A stretch of DNA of 64,000 bases from JAALLB01 sp964502215 (GCA_964502215.1 CAZCUN010000009.1:9052-73051), one strand, 5' to 3'; numbered from the stretch's first letter, positions 39,774 through 49,962 are shown. The notes: generated by a model from the sequence alone, not told the origin. A program made the numbers and translations.

Positions 39774-42595
39774 GCTGCTTTTTCTTTCGGGTTTGCTTGA
39801 GACATAACTTCTATCAGCTTTTCCTGAATTTTATTCAAACGAGTTTTATTTGTGATCTTGTCACCTATCAAATCACGCACATAAAAACTGTCATTCGCTT
39901 TTTCACCAAATGTAACAACATGGGCAGAGCCAATATCTAAGTTAAGATTAGCAAGTGCTGCGGTTAGGTCTGACAATAGACCGGGCTTATCCAAACACTC
40001 AATTTCGATTACTGTAAAGGTATCTGAAAAGTCATTTTTGATCTTTACTGTTGGTTTGATTCTGAAAGCTTTATATTTCTTTTTTGGTTTGTTGTTGCGT
40101 TCAATAATTTCTGGCAATTGTGCTTGCCCAGAAAGAACTTCTTCAATCACAGTGCCAATACGCTCTGCCCGTCTTGCCTCATCAATATCATCATCATAAG
40201 CACGATTGATAAATATAGAATCAAGCGCACGACCATCTGTTGTTGTGTGAATTTTGGCGTCAACAATATTGCCGCCAGCAGCAACACATGCACCAGCTAT
40301 TACTGAAAGTAATCTTGGATGGTCTTGCGCCATAACTGTGATTTCAGTGATGGCCTCAAATTGCTTTGTTTCAAAACTAGTTGCAAGAGACAAGCCTTGT
40401 TCGTCTGCATCTTTAAGGAATCGCATATGCCTTAATTGAGCATCAAAATCTGTTGAAAGGAAGTAAGCATCATAGGGTAGGTTAATGTATTTATCTTTAT
40501 CCTTTTCAGACCAATCATCAAGATTAACTGATAGTTCTCCACGCGCCGTTGCAACGCGCGTACTTAATGGTGTTTTTGAAAAGCCGCCATTTAACATCAA
40601 CTCAGTTTCATAATAAAGATTACGAAGCAATTGACCCTTCCAGCCATTCCATACCCCTGGGCCAACGGCACGAATATCACAAACGGTTAGGATTAAGAGA
40701 TGGCGCATGCGGTCAACTTCTTGGACGACTTCTGCAAAATCATGAATGGTTTTACGATCAGAAATATCACGCCCCTGCGCAATCGTACTCATGGTTAGAT
40801 GCTCGCGCACCAACCAAGCAATCAAATCTGTTTCTTGAGCATTAAAACCAAACCTTGGACAAAGTTTTCTTGCCTCACGTTCACCTGCAATCGAATGATC
40901 CTCTTTACGCCCTTTTGCAATATCATGCAGAAACAGAGCGACATAAAGAATGCGCCTGTCCTTAATTTTTGGCAGCAATTCACTTGCTAGCGGATGTTCT
41001 TCTGCAATCTCACCCGTTTCAATATCAAACAACGTTCCAATAGATCGCAGCAAATGTTCATCCACCGTATAATGATGATACATATTAAACTGCATCATCG
41101 CGACGACCTTATTAAAAGGAGGCACAAACTTTCCTAAAAAACCTGTCTCATTCATTCTTCGCAAAATTCTGCCTGGCCCTTTTTTACTACAAACTAGATC
41201 AAGAAAAATACTATTCGCTTCTTTGTTCTTTCGTAACTCTGGCCCAATCAACTTTAGAGAATTTGTTAAAAGTTCCAAAGCATCAGGGTGAAAGTCCAGA
41301 CCAGTAGCGTCAGCAAATTTGTAGAAACGAATTAGATTTACAGCATCTTTTTCAAAGATTTCATTGTTTGAAACATTGAGCCTGCCGTTGTCATTGATAA
41401 AATCATCGGTGTTTTTAATTGGCTTTTTGCGCCTTACAACAGATTTAATTAACCTGTTAATACCTGTGACTTCTTTAGCTTCCATCTCTTCAAGTTTAGC
41501 GCAAGCTATTAAGGTCAAATCTCCAACCTCTTTTGCGACCAAAAAATAATGCCGCATAAACCGTTCGACTCCAGATTGACCCGCAGTGCCTGTATAATGA
41601 AGTCGTTCAGCAATTTCGCGCTGAATGTCAAAGACAAGCTTTTCTTCTGCACGCCCAGTTAAAAAATGCATATGGCAACGCACTGTCCAAAGGAATTTCT
41701 CGGCTTTACGAAAGCGACGATATTCTTTTTCTGTAAACATGCCTTCGTCTACAAGGTCGTGGGTTTTGCCAGTATTGTGAAAATATTTACCTATCCAAAA
41801 AAGTGTATGAAGATCGCGCAAACCGCCTTTGCCATCTTTTACGTTAGGCTCAACCAGATAACGAGATTCACCTGTTTTGGCATGGCGTGTGTCGCGTTCT
41901 TCGAGCTTTGCAGCGATAAACTCTTTTGCCCGCCCCTCAACGACTTCCGTTGAAAATCTCTGAACCAATTCTTCATGCAATTTTTTTACGCCGTGTAAAA
42001 ACCTTACTTCAAGAATCGACGTTCTTATGGTCATATCTTCTTTTGACAGGCGTATACACTCATCAATATTTCTAGTTGCATGACCAACCTTAAAGCCCAT
42101 ATCCCAAAGCATATAGAGGATATATTCAACAACCTGCTCACCCCAAGCCGTTTGCTTATAGGGGAGTAAAAATAGCAAATCGATATCAGACCCTGGTGCT
42201 AGTGTTCCACGTCCGTAACCGCCAACTGCTGTAATTGCAATCTGCTCTGCATCAGAGGCATTTTGAGCGCGATAGACATGGCTTACAGCAAAATCATAAA
42301 TAATCCGGATTAATTCATCTTGCAGAAATGATATGCGCCAAGCGCAAGCCGTGCCATCGCCATCGTCAAAGAGTTTTGCTTTGGCTTTTTCTCGACCATC
42401 GTGAGAGATTTGCTTTAAAAACTTTAAAACTTCCGTTCGAACTTTAGGTGATGAGCCATCATTGCCCGTATCCTTTGTAAAGGCAGATAATTGCTCGCGC
42501 ACCAATTTTGCATCTATGATACTGGTGAACTTGATTTTATTTGATTTAGCTTTTGGCTTGGTCTTTATTTTGGCTTCTTGCATGGCAGCCTTCAC
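39770..42595 (-). CDS. glnD: [Protein-PII] uridylyltransferase/uridylyl-removing enzyme GlnD
   Basis: Senses glutamine and adds or removes UMP on PII proteins, setting nitrogen control. The 941 residues show the nucleotidyltransferase domain (GGYGRGTLAPGSDIDLLFLLP), a helical linker, the HD hydrolase (LFLHDIAKGR then EHSIAGE-like DHSIAGEREA) and two ACT domains (ITVMAQDHPRLLSVIAGA and IEIECLDKPGLLSDLTAAL). All catalytic residues appear present. It overlaps murJ. Confidence 0.97.
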   Translation of the reverse strand: MKAAMQEAKIKTKPKAKSNKIKFTSIIDAKLVREQLSAFTKDTGNDGSSPKVRTEVLKFLKQISHDGREKAKAKLFDDGDGTACAWRISFLQDELIRIIYDFAVSHVYRAQNASDAEQIAITAVGGYGRGTLAPGSDIDLLFLLPYKQTAWGEQVVEYILYMLWDMGFKVGHATRNIDECIRLSKEDMTIRTSILEVRFLHGVKKLHEELVQRFSTEVVEGRAKEFIAAKLEERDTRHAKTGESRYLVEPNVKDGKGGLRDLHTLFWIGKYFHNTGKTHDLVDEGMFTEKEYRRFRKAEKFLWTVRCHMHFLTGRAEEKLVFDIQREIAERLHYTGTAGQSGVERFMRHYFLVAKEVGDLTLIACAKLEEMEAKEVTGINRLIKSVVRRKKPIKNTDDFINDNGRLNVSNNEIFEKDAVNLIRFYKFADATGLDFHPDALELLTNSLKLIGPELRKNKEANSIFLDLVCSKKGPGRILRRMNETGFLGKFVPPFNKVVAMMQFNMYHHYTVDEHLLRSIGTLFDIETGEIAEEHPLASELLPKIKDRRILYVALFLHDIAKGRKEDHSIAGEREARKLCPRFGFNAQETDLIAWLVREHLTMSTIAQGRDISDRKTIHDFAEVVQEVDRMRHLLILTVCDIRAVGPGVWNGWKGQLLRNLYYETELMLNGGFSKTPLSTRVATARGELSVNLDDWSEKDKDKYINLPYDAYFLSTDFDAQLRHMRFLKDADEQGLSLATSFETKQFEAITEITVMAQDHPRLLSVIAGACVAAGGNIVDAKIHTTTDGRALDSIFINRAYDDDIDEARRAERIGTVIEEVLSGQAQLPEIIERNNKPKKKYKAFRIKPTVKIKNDFSDTFTVIEIECLDKPGLLSDLTAALANLNLDIGSAHVVTFGEKANDSFYVRDLIGDKITNKTRLNKIQEKLIEVMSQANPKEKAA

Positions 42596-42662
42596 AATTC
42601 ATCTTGCAATGGTATCTATAAAGACTTCTGAATGGTAAAGGAAGGTATTGAAAGGCGAAGTC

Positions 42663-43355
42663 TTACGCTTCACCTTCTTCTTTTATTGCCGCAACCTTCG
42701 GACCACCTTTTGAGACACCGACCATGGCAGGGCGTAACACTCGCTCACCGATAACAAAGCCTACTTGTACGACTTCCATAACCGTATTGTTTGGCACTTC
42801 TGTGTTAGGGACTTCAAACATTGCTTGATGGAAATTTGGGTCAAACTTCTCACCTTTTGGTTCAAGTTTTTTAACACCGTTTTTCTCTAAACCATTAAGC
42901 AACTCTCGCTCTGTCAGTTCAACACCCTCTATAAGCGTTTTAAGGCCAGATTGCTCTTTATCGCCTTCTTCCACGTGGTCAAGCGCACGTCTAAGATTGT
43001 CTGATACGCCCAGCATATCGCGAGCAAATCCAGAGATAGAAAATGCTCTCGCATCCGCAACGTCTTTTTGTGTACGACGACGCAGGTTTTCCATTTCTGC
43101 TGCACCTCTAAGAATTTGATCTTTAAGTGCTGCAATCTCTTCTTCTTGTTTAGAATTCTCAGCAGCTAATGCCTCAAGAGGATTTGCAAAGCCTTCGGGC
43201 GCTTCTTGGTCAAGGCCAAGTACAACATTTGCTTGTTCACTTAGAGCTGCCATTAGCTCATCTTCATTCAAGCCCACGTCAAGTGGCGTGCCTTCTGGTG
43301 CTTCAGTTGGTTTCTTTGCAGCATCATTTTCTGAATGGCCGTTCTCGTCGCTCAT
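42663..43355 (-). CDS. grpE: Nucleotide exchange factor GrpE
   Basis: Exchange factor for DnaK. An acidic, disordered N-terminus (about 80 residues, rich in Glu/Ala) leads to a coiled coil (EEEIAALKDQILRGAAEMEN) and the conserved LRRRTQKDVADARAFS, then the C-terminal beta domain (FDPNFHQAMFEV, VGFVIGERVLRPAMVGV). Start placed at ATG 43355, with AGGA 8 bases upstream; a TTG precedes it. A CTTG box about 60 bases upstream could be part of a heat-shock sigma-32 promoter, but the -10 is poor. Confidence 0.95.
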   Translation of the reverse strand: MSDENGHSENDAAKKPTEAPEGTPLDVGLNEDELMAALSEQANVVLGLDQEAPEGFANPLEALAAENSKQEEEIAALKDQILRGAAEMENLRRRTQKDVADARAFSISGFARDMLGVSDNLRRALDHVEEGDKEQSGLKTLIEGVELTERELLNGLEKNGVKKLEPKGEKFDPNFHQAMFEVPNTEVPNNTVMEVVQVGFVIGERVLRPAMVGVSKGGPKVAAIKEEGEA

Positions 43356-43444
43356 CAAACAAGTCCTGTGTTAGTAAAAATCGTCTTTAATTATCTGTGA
43401 TATCAGTCTTTAAGAGATAAAAATCAAGACCTGATTTTTTTAAA

Positions 43445-44530
43445 TTATCGCAAAATTCTACTAATAAGCTTCGCAGTATAATCAACCATCGGCACGAGAC
43501 GCGCATAATTCAACCTTGTTGGGCCTATTATACCCAAAGCCCCAACAACTTTTTGCTCTTTATCTTTATAGGGTGCAACAATCACAGAAGACCCTGAATG
43601 GGAAAATAGCTTACTTTCTGAGCCAATAAAGATGCGAACCCCATCTCCAGTTTCAGTAAGCTCCAATAACTTCATGAAATTTTCTTTTGCTTCAAGCTCG
43701 CCAAACAACTGTCTGATCCGATCTAAATCATCGGTCGCTTCAAGATCACCCAATAAATTAGAATGTCCTGAAATGATTAATTGCCCAGGTTCATCCCCAC
43801 TTGTGCCAGCCCATGTTGCAATGCCTGCATCAACAAGCTTTCGTGTAAGCTCGTCTAACTCACGTTTTGAAAACTCGTGTTGTAATTTGAGTGACGATTT
43901 TGCTTCAGTAATAGTTTGTCCTGCAATTTTAGCATTTATGAAATTTGCAGCTTCAATCAAAGTCGAAGATGTCGTCCCAGCAGGCAGCGAAATAATGCGG
44001 TTTTCAACAGAACCATTTTCACCAACGATAACCGCAAGCGCTTTAGTTGGCTCTAGCCGAATGAACTCAATATGTTTAAGGCGCAAATCTGCTTTAGTCG
44101 TGACCACCAATCCTGCCGTCCTAGAAAGGCCTGATAAAAGCTGGCTGGCTTCTGTCAAAACATTATCAAACGTCTTGTCGCTTGTTGCAGCTTTTACTTG
44201 TGACTCGATTGATCGTTGTTCTTCTTTTCCAAGATTGCCGATTTCTAAAAAACTATCGACAAAAAACCGCAAACCTAAATCCGTTGGCATACGCCCTGCG
44301 CTAGTATGGGGCGCATAAATAAGCCCAAGCATTTCTAAATCAGACATTACATTACGAATGGTTGCAGGGGAAAGATTTACCGCCAAGGCCTTTGAAATTG
44401 TACGTGAGCCTAGCGGATCTCCTGTTTCAAGATAACTATCAACGATATGCCTGAAAATTTCACGCGAACGTTGATCTAACGCAACAATGGGACTATCTGG
44501 AGTTGGTATTTTACCAGCTGGGCCACTCAT
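43445..44530 (-). CDS. hrcA: Heat-inducible transcription repressor HrcA
   Basis: Repressor of groESL/dnaK genes through CIRCE elements. The winged helix (SRTISKALAVNLSPATIRNVMSDLE) is near the N-terminus, followed by a GAF-like domain (LKHIEFIRLEPTKALAVIVG) and the C-terminal GIIGPTRLNYARLVPMV. The start at 44530 has GGAAGAG about 9 bases upstream; a longer TTG frame to 44548 lacks one. It is divergent from rph; no CIRCE is visible in the 98-base gap. Confidence 0.94.
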   Translation of the reverse strand: MSGPAGKIPTPDSPIVALDQRSREIFRHIVDSYLETGDPLGSRTISKALAVNLSPATIRNVMSDLEMLGLIYAPHTSAGRMPTDLGLRFFVDSFLEIGNLGKEEQRSIESQVKAATSDKTFDNVLTEASQLLSGLSRTAGLVVTTKADLRLKHIEFIRLEPTKALAVIVGENGSVENRIISLPAGTTSSTLIEAANFINAKIAGQTITEAKSSLKLQHEFSKRELDELTRKLVDAGIATWAGTSGDEPGQLIISGHSNLLGDLEATDDLDRIRQLFGELEAKENFMKLLELTETGDGVRIFIGSESKLFSHSGSSVIVAPYKDKEQKVVGALGIIGPTRLNYARLVPMVDYTAKLISRILR

Positions 44531-44646
44531 ATAATTTTGCTCTTCCAAGTTTTTACTTTGATTAAAATAGTAACTAAATCAGCCTTTGCCAATGGCTTAA
44601 GAACAGGTTAGACATTTCTCAACATTCATACAACAGGAGATGCTAA

Positions 44647-45354
44647 ATGCGTCCATCAAAACGTACCCCAGATCAAATGCGAGAAGTAACTGTTGAGCGT
44701 GGTTTTTCCAAACATGCTGAAGGATCTTGTTTAATTAAATTTGGGAATACACATGTACTTTGTACAGCAAGCCTTGAAGAACGGGTGCCACCTTGGTTGC
44801 GTGGCAAGGGTGAAGGTTGGGTGACAGCTGAATATGGTATGTTGCCACGCTCAACCCATGATCGTATGCGTCGTGAAGCAACGGCTGGCAAGCAATCAGG
44901 CCGCACTTCAGAAATCCAGCGTCTTATTGGCCGCTCACTTCGGGCAATTGTTGATCTAAAAGAATTAGGCGAACGCCAAATTACGGTTGATTGTGATGTT
45001 ATTCAAGCAGATGGCGGCACGCGTACGGCTTCGATTACTGGTGGTTATATCGCACTTCGTGATTGCATTAACTGGATGAAAGAACGTTCTATGGTGAACG
45101 ATGCAGTTTTGAAGGATAATGTTGCTGCTATTTCCTGTGGTATTTATAAAGGCACTCCCGTTCTTGATTTAGATTATGATGAAGATTCAGCGGCTGAAAC
45201 GGATGCAAACTTTGTGATGACAGGCAAAGGTGGCATTGTTGAAATTCAAGGCACTGCAGAAGAAGAAGCTTTCTCACGTGATGAGTTAAACCAAATGATG
45301 GACTTGGCATCTGCTGGTATTGCTGATCTCGTTAAACTACAAAACGAAGGTTGA
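44647..45354 (+). CDS. rph: Ribonuclease PH
   Basis: Phosphorolytic 3' trimming of tRNA precursors. The 235 residues show MRPSKRTPDQMREVTVERGF, the phosphate site RTSEIQRLIGRSLRA and DCDVIQADGGTRTASITG. ACAGGAG lies 8 bases before the ATG. First gene of rph-rdgB-hemW, divergent from hrcA, the usual Rhizobiales layout. Confidence 0.97.
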   Translation: MRPSKRTPDQMREVTVERGFSKHAEGSCLIKFGNTHVLCTASLEERVPPWLRGKGEGWVTAEYGMLPRSTHDRMRREATAGKQSGRTSEIQRLIGRSLRAIVDLKELGERQITVDCDVIQADGGTRTASITGGYIALRDCINWMKERSMVNDAVLKDNVAAISCGIYKGTPVLDLDYDEDSAAETDANFVMTGKGGIVEIQGTAEEEAFSRDELNQMMDLASAGIADLVKLQNEG

Positions 45355-45361
45355 ATAAGTA

Positions 45362-46009
45362 ATGCGCAGACTAGAAACCCGCGAGTTAGTTGTTGCCAGT
45401 CATAATGCTGGCAAGGTTGCTGAGATCAATGATTTGATTTCACCTTACGGGTTTTCTGCTAAATCTGCGGCAGAACTTAATCTTGCTGAGCCTGAAGAAA
45501 CGGGCATAACTTTTGAAGAGAATGCTGCCATCAAGGCTTTGGCAGCAGCGCACGCTACTGGCCTTCCTGCATTATCAGACGACAGTGGTCTTTGCGTAAA
45601 AGCACTTGGCAATGAACCAGGTGTTTATACGGCTGACTGGGCAGAAAAAGCAGATGGTTCTGGTCGTGATTTTATGATGGCTATGGAAAAAGTTCGCGCC
45701 GCATTAAGTGAAAAAAATACACCTGATCACGCTGGCTTTTTTGTTGCTGTGCTATGTTTGGCTTGGCCTGATGGCCATTTTGAATATTTTCGTGGTGAAG
45801 TTCATGGCGATATTATCTGGCCACCACGCGGGAATGCAGGCTTTGGTTATGATCCAATTTTTTTACCTAAAGGTCATGATAAAACTTTTGGTGAAATGAG
45901 CGCAGAAGAAAAGCATGGTTGGAAACCTGGCCAAAAAGACGATGGCATTTCTCACCGTGCCCGCGCCTTTGCTCTTTTTGCGCGTAATTGTTTAAGTAAG
46001 AATACATAA
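45362..46009 (+). CDS. rdgB: dITP/XTP pyrophosphatase (RdgB/HAM1)
   Basis: Removes non-canonical purine triphosphates (dITP, XTP) from the pool. Start region VVASHNAGKVAEIND, LPALSDDSGLCVKALGNEPG and the C-terminal GNAGFGYDPIFLPKGHDKTFGEMS are the family signatures. 215 residues. Only seven bases separate it from rph and its stop overlaps the hemW ATG (TAATG). Confidence 0.97.
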   Translation: MRRLETRELVVASHNAGKVAEINDLISPYGFSAKSAAELNLAEPEETGITFEENAAIKALAAAHATGLPALSDDSGLCVKALGNEPGVYTADWAEKADGSGRDFMMAMEKVRAALSEKNTPDHAGFFVAVLCLAWPDGHFEYFRGEVHGDIIWPPRGNAGFGYDPIFLPKGHDKTFGEMSAEEKHGWKPGQKDDGISHRARAFALFARNCLSKNT

Positions 46010-47172
46010 TGTCTATCCGCTATGATCCTGCTTTTGGTATTTATATACATTGGCCCTTTTGTGCAGCTAAGTGCCCATATTGCGACTTTAACAGCCACGT
46101 TCGCCATAATGGTGTTGATCAAGAAATGTTTGTTGATGCCTATAAGAAAGAGATTGCTCATATGGCATCGCTTTCGCCAAACCGTGAAGTAACTAGTATT
46201 TTCTTTGGTGGCGGCACCCCCTCTTTGATGGAGCCTAGGACGGTTGAAACCATCTTGGCAGAAATTTCTAAACATTGGGCAGTGAGTGAAGCCTGTGAAA
46301 TTTCTATGGAGGCAAACCCTTCCAGTGTCGAAGCAGAGCGATTTCGAGCTTACCGCAGCGCAGGTGTCAATCGTGTTTCGCTTGGCGTTCAGTCTTTGGA
46401 AGACGCTCAACTAAAGTTTTTGGGACGGTTGCACTCAGCAAGTGAGGCCATCAAAGCTATTGAAATTGCCCGAGAAACATTCCCGCGTATTTCATTTGAT
46501 TTGATTTATGCACGTCCTGAACAAACAGCTGAAGCTTGGGAAGTAGAACTCAAAACAGCCCTTGAACTTTCTGCCGACCACCTATCACTTTATCAGCTGA
46601 CAATTGAACAAGGCACAGCCTTCTTTGATTTGCGGGAACGTGGGAAATTATCACCTTTGGCTGAAGACCCATCTGCTGAACTTTATGAGCTAACGCAAGA
46701 CATTACTAATGCTGCTGGATTTGAAACCTACGAAATTTCAAACCATGCAAAACCTGGTTCAGAATGTCAGCATAATTTAGTCTATTGGCGTGGGCAGGAT
46801 TATGCAGGCATTGGCCCTGGTGCGCATGGTCGATTAAGCGTCAATGAAGGACGCCTTGCTACTGAAACCATTAGAAATCCAGAAGCATGGTGGCAACAAG
46901 TTATGGTCAAAGACCACGGCATGTTAGAAAAATTTGTGCTTTTACCCGTTGAACATGCAGATGAGCTTCTTTTGATGGGTCTGCGCCTTGCGGAGGGGTT
47001 CGATCCTTCGCGTTATGAAGCTTTATCTCACCAATCCTTTGAGCCTGAAAAAATCAGTTTTCTGGAAAAGCTAAACATGATTGAAACACTCAAGGACGGC
47101 CGCATCCGAGCAACGCCTAAAGGCTTTTTATTGCTGGATGCTGTTGTCGCAGATTTGGCAAGTGTGATTTAA
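46009..47172 (+). CDS. hemW: Radical-SAM haem chaperone HemW
   Basis: Radical-SAM protein of the HemN-like family that in E. coli delivers haem rather than oxidising coproporphyrinogen. The cluster motif CAAKCPYCDF places Cys at 18, 22 and 25; FGGGTPSLMEP and SLGVQSLEDAQLKFLGR are typical. 387 residues is shorter than HemN and matches HemW. The 3' end overlaps the convergent lipoprotein gene by four bases. Confidence 0.93.
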   Translation: MSIRYDPAFGIYIHWPFCAAKCPYCDFNSHVRHNGVDQEMFVDAYKKEIAHMASLSPNREVTSIFFGGGTPSLMEPRTVETILAEISKHWAVSEACEISMEANPSSVEAERFRAYRSAGVNRVSLGVQSLEDAQLKFLGRLHSASEAIKAIEIARETFPRISFDLIYARPEQTAEAWEVELKTALELSADHLSLYQLTIEQGTAFFDLRERGKLSPLAEDPSAELYELTQDITNAAGFETYEISNHAKPGSECQHNLVYWRGQDYAGIGPGAHGRLSVNEGRLATETIRNPEAWWQQVMVKDHGMLEKFVLLPVEHADELLLMGLRLAEGFDPSRYEALSHQSFEPEKISFLEKLNMIETLKDGRIRATPKGFLLLDAVVADLASVI

Positions 47173-48380
47173 CCGCCAGTGCGAGAAAACCTTCCAATGG
47201 CTTGCTCTGCTAGAGTGCCAACTCCGCCACGGACTTGGTAAATAGCAAGGCCGCGTTGTGTTGTGCCATTAGAATTAATTCTGAAAGCGCCGTTTACACC
47301 TTGAAAACCATTTGGATTTTCAAATGAGTTTGGTGAGAATGCAGTTTTACCGCTACCGCGTAAGCGAACGAATTCCGCTGCCAAGGTCATTGCATCATAA
47401 GCAAGGCCTGCATTTACACCAGGACGTTTGCCATATTTTGATTGATAGCGACCTGCGAACTCATTGAAACGAGTGATATCACGCCCTGGATAATAAGCAC
47501 CAGAAACCAATGGATCGCTGGTTTTCACACTTTCCCAATTACCCGAACCAAGAATAGTTTTTTCACCAATCCTAGCACCATTTTTTTTCAAGCCTGATAA
47601 AATCAGATTTGGAATTGAGCCGCCTTCTGGCACATAAATAGTGTCAGATGTTTGAGCGATTGCTGCGCCTTGAACAGTAGCATTGCCAATACCTGCAGCT
47701 GTGCGATCATATTTAATGATATTAAGCAGCAAACCACTTTTGCCTGCCATTTCACGCAAAACTCGTTCACGCAAAGCGCCTTCAGCATTATTTGGCAAGA
47801 AGGCAGCTATTGAGCGCCTTCCTAAAGAACCCGCATATGAGATAATGCGTTTGGTATCTTCTTGTGGAGTGTAAGAAAACAGATAAACCCCGCGTCTTGC
47901 AACAGTCGTATCTGTTGAAAATGCTATTGTCACAACATTTGCGGGTAGTGTAATGCCTGATGCAGCACTAACATTAGCAGCAAAAAGCGGGCCTAAAATA
48001 AGCGTTGCGCCTTCTTTAATGGCTTCATTTGCTTTAGTTTGTGCAACAGCTGCCTGACCTTTTGTGTCTTTAACAACCAATTGTACGCGTCCACCGCCAA
48101 AGTCTTGCATCGCCATAGCAGCGCCATTGCGAAGTTCTTTTGCAACAGCCGCTGCACCCCCTGGAATAGTAGCGGGAACAAGAAGTGCTACACGCACGCT
48201 GCCTGAGCCAATTACCTCACCAGCAGGATTAGGTGTAAGTGCTTGAATTACCTGACTTGCATCAGGCGTAGTTGTTGAATTTGGAAGACCATTAGGGACG
48301 CCAATACCGCCTTGGCAGGCCGCTAAAGCAAGCAGACTACTCGCACAAATCATGCGTTTTGATTCGCGTTTTAAATTCAT
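47169..48380 (-). CDS. LpoA-like/periplasmic-binding-fold lipoprotein (penicillin-binding protein activator family)
   Basis: A lipoprotein with a type 1 periplasmic-binding fold. The lipobox is LALAAC with the lipidated Cys at residue 22 from the chosen start MNLKRESKR (48380); the frame to 48434 places extra residues before the signal peptide. The body VRVALLVPATIPGGAAAVAKELRNGAAMA resembles both LpoA (activator of PBP1a) and leucine-binding proteins. In Rhizobiales this gene stands next to rsmI-yraN-gshB, as here but with one gene inserted between. Role in cell-wall synthesis is inferred. Confidence 0.85.
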   Translation of the reverse strand: MNLKRESKRMICASSLLALAACQGGIGVPNGLPNSTTTPDASQVIQALTPNPAGEVIGSGSVRVALLVPATIPGGAAAVAKELRNGAAMAMQDFGGGRVQLVVKDTKGQAAVAQTKANEAIKEGATLILGPLFAANVSAASGITLPANVVTIAFSTDTTVARRGVYLFSYTPQEDTKRIISYAGSLGRRSIAAFLPNNAEGALRERVLREMAGKSGLLLNIIKYDRTAAGIGNATVQGAAIAQTSDTIYVPEGGSIPNLILSGLKKNGARIGEKTILGSGNWESVKTSDPLVSGAYYPGRDITRFNEFAGRYQSKYGKRPGVNAGLAYDAMTLAAEFVRLRGSGKTAFSPNSFENPNGFQGVNGAFRINSNGTTQRGLAIYQVRGGVGTLAEQAIGRFSRTGG

Positions 48381-48487
48381 TCCAAATTGATCAAGATTCT
48401 CAAGTACACGAAACATTTCCCCGACCTCATCCATATGTTGTTTTTCTTTACCAATACCCTAAAAGGATATTATCATTATCATGTGCA

Positions 48488-48516
48488 CGACATAAGTACC
48501 CCAAATACGTATGTCG
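48488..48516. promoter_or_regulatory. Near-perfect inverted repeat upstream of the FAD oxidoreductase
   Basis: CGACATAAGTA and TACGTATGTCG are 11-base arms with one mismatch around a 7-base spacer, between the divergent lipoprotein and FAD oxidoreductase genes. Long arms and A/T-rich surroundings fit an operator site; no consensus is matched. Confidence 0.4.
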
Positions 48517-48561
48517 CAGACTGACACATAAATACAACATGAATTTGATTGACGCAACGTA

Positions 48562-49932
48562 ATGTTTTCAAAAAATCTCTTCGACAATAGCCTTTATCAA
48601 TACAAAACACCTCAACCATCATGGTGGGAGGCATCAATCGATAAAGATTTAAAGCTTAATTCAAAGCCGCTCACAGACAATCAAATATGTGATGTTGTAA
48701 TTATTGGTGGTGGATACACTGGACTTTCAAGTGCTTATCACTTGGCTAAAGAGTTTAATATTGATGTCCGTATTTTAGAAGCTGGTCATATTGGCTGGGG
48801 CGCATCTGGGCGAAATGGTGGCTTTTGCACCATGGGTGGAACTCCTATTAGTGTTGAAAGCCAGCTCAAAAAATTTGGACTTGATGAGACAAAAAAATAT
48901 TATCACGCACAAAAAGACGCAGTCGAATTGGTGCAAAATATTATAAACGACGAAAATATTAATGCCCAAATCCACGGTAATGGCGAAATGGTTGTTGCGG
49001 AAAAGCCAAATCATTTTCAAGCTTTGCGTGAAGAAGCTCAGTTTTTTACAGATAAGCTTGGTATTAATTGTAAAATGATTTCTCAAGATCAATTTCGTCA
49101 AGAACACTATGACGCACCGCACCAGCATGGAGCGATGATACAGTATCCGTCCTTTGGCTTACACCCGCTTCGTTATTGTTTAGGTTTGGCAAAGGCTGCT
49201 GAAAGGCATGGCGCTAAATTATATTCACATAGTAAAGTGGTTCGCTGGCATAAAAAAAATGGCAAACATGTGCTTGAAACCGAGCAGGGTTCTATTACAG
49301 CTAATAAAGTTATTATTGCTTGTAATGGCTTTATGCCAGAAGATTTACACCCCCAAATGTCTGCTCGTGTTATGCCATTGCAAAGTCAGATTATTGTAAC
49401 GCGCCCTTTAAGTGACGATGAGCTTGTAGCCCATAATTGGAAAAGTGAAACCCCTGCCATCAATTCCAGAAGTGTTTATTTCTATTATCGAATGTTGCCT
49501 GAAAAGCGCTTGATGATTGGGGGGCGTGCAGATTTTAAGGGCTCGCCTGAGGGGGCAAACAAGACTGCGAAAAATTTACATGAAGCAATAGGTGAGCTTT
49601 GGCCCGAATGGCGAAACTTAGATGTTGACTATGATTGGCGGGGCTTTGTTTGTTTCACCCGTAAATTGCGCCCTTCAATTGGTCGCCTACCTGATGACTT
49701 GTCAGTTTACTTTGGATTTGGTTATCATGGTAACGGTGTTAATAATGCAACCTGGACAGGCCGTGAAATTGCGCGTTGGCTTGCAACAGGCAATGATAAA
49801 TCCAATCCAAACCCTACGCATTTGCCAAAACTTGTTCAGGGCATTACACCAAAATTTCCATTTCCAAGTTTAAGACCACTCTATGCAAAAGCGGGTGTTG
49901 GTTGGCATCGCTTCAAGGATATGATTGATTAG
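48562..49932 (+). CDS. FAD-dependent oxidoreductase, gamma-glutamylputrescine oxidase-like (DAO family)
   Basis: A 456-residue DAO-family flavoprotein. ICDVVIIGGGYTGLSSAYHL is the FAD dinucleotide fold and EAGHIGWGASGRNGGFC the second FAD motif typical of PuuB/OrdL amine oxidases; FGYHGNGVNNATWTGREIA closes the flavin site. PuuB oxidises gamma-glutamylputrescine, but related enzymes act on other amines, so the substrate is open. It is inserted between the LpoA-like gene and rsmI, usually direct neighbours, and has its own upstream inverted repeat. Start: first ATG, a weak ribosome site. Confidence 0.82.
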   Translation: MFSKNLFDNSLYQYKTPQPSWWEASIDKDLKLNSKPLTDNQICDVVIIGGGYTGLSSAYHLAKEFNIDVRILEAGHIGWGASGRNGGFCTMGGTPISVESQLKKFGLDETKKYYHAQKDAVELVQNIINDENINAQIHGNGEMVVAEKPNHFQALREEAQFFTDKLGINCKMISQDQFRQEHYDAPHQHGAMIQYPSFGLHPLRYCLGLAKAAERHGAKLYSHSKVVRWHKKNGKHVLETEQGSITANKVIIACNGFMPEDLHPQMSARVMPLQSQIIVTRPLSDDELVAHNWKSETPAINSRSVYFYYRMLPEKRLMIGGRADFKGSPEGANKTAKNLHEAIGELWPEWRNLDVDYDWRGFVCFTRKLRPSIGRLPDDLSVYFGFGYHGNGVNNATWTGREIARWLATGNDKSNPNPTHLPKLVQGITPKFPFPSLRPLYAKAGVGWHRFKDMID

Positions 49933-49962
49933 AGCTAAACTTAAATTTGCAGGATTAATTCT

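Noticed and set aside
44531..44646. CIRCE element between hrcA and rph
   Set aside because: No TTAGCACTC-N9-GAGTGCTAA or close variant found; HrcA's targets must be elsewhere.
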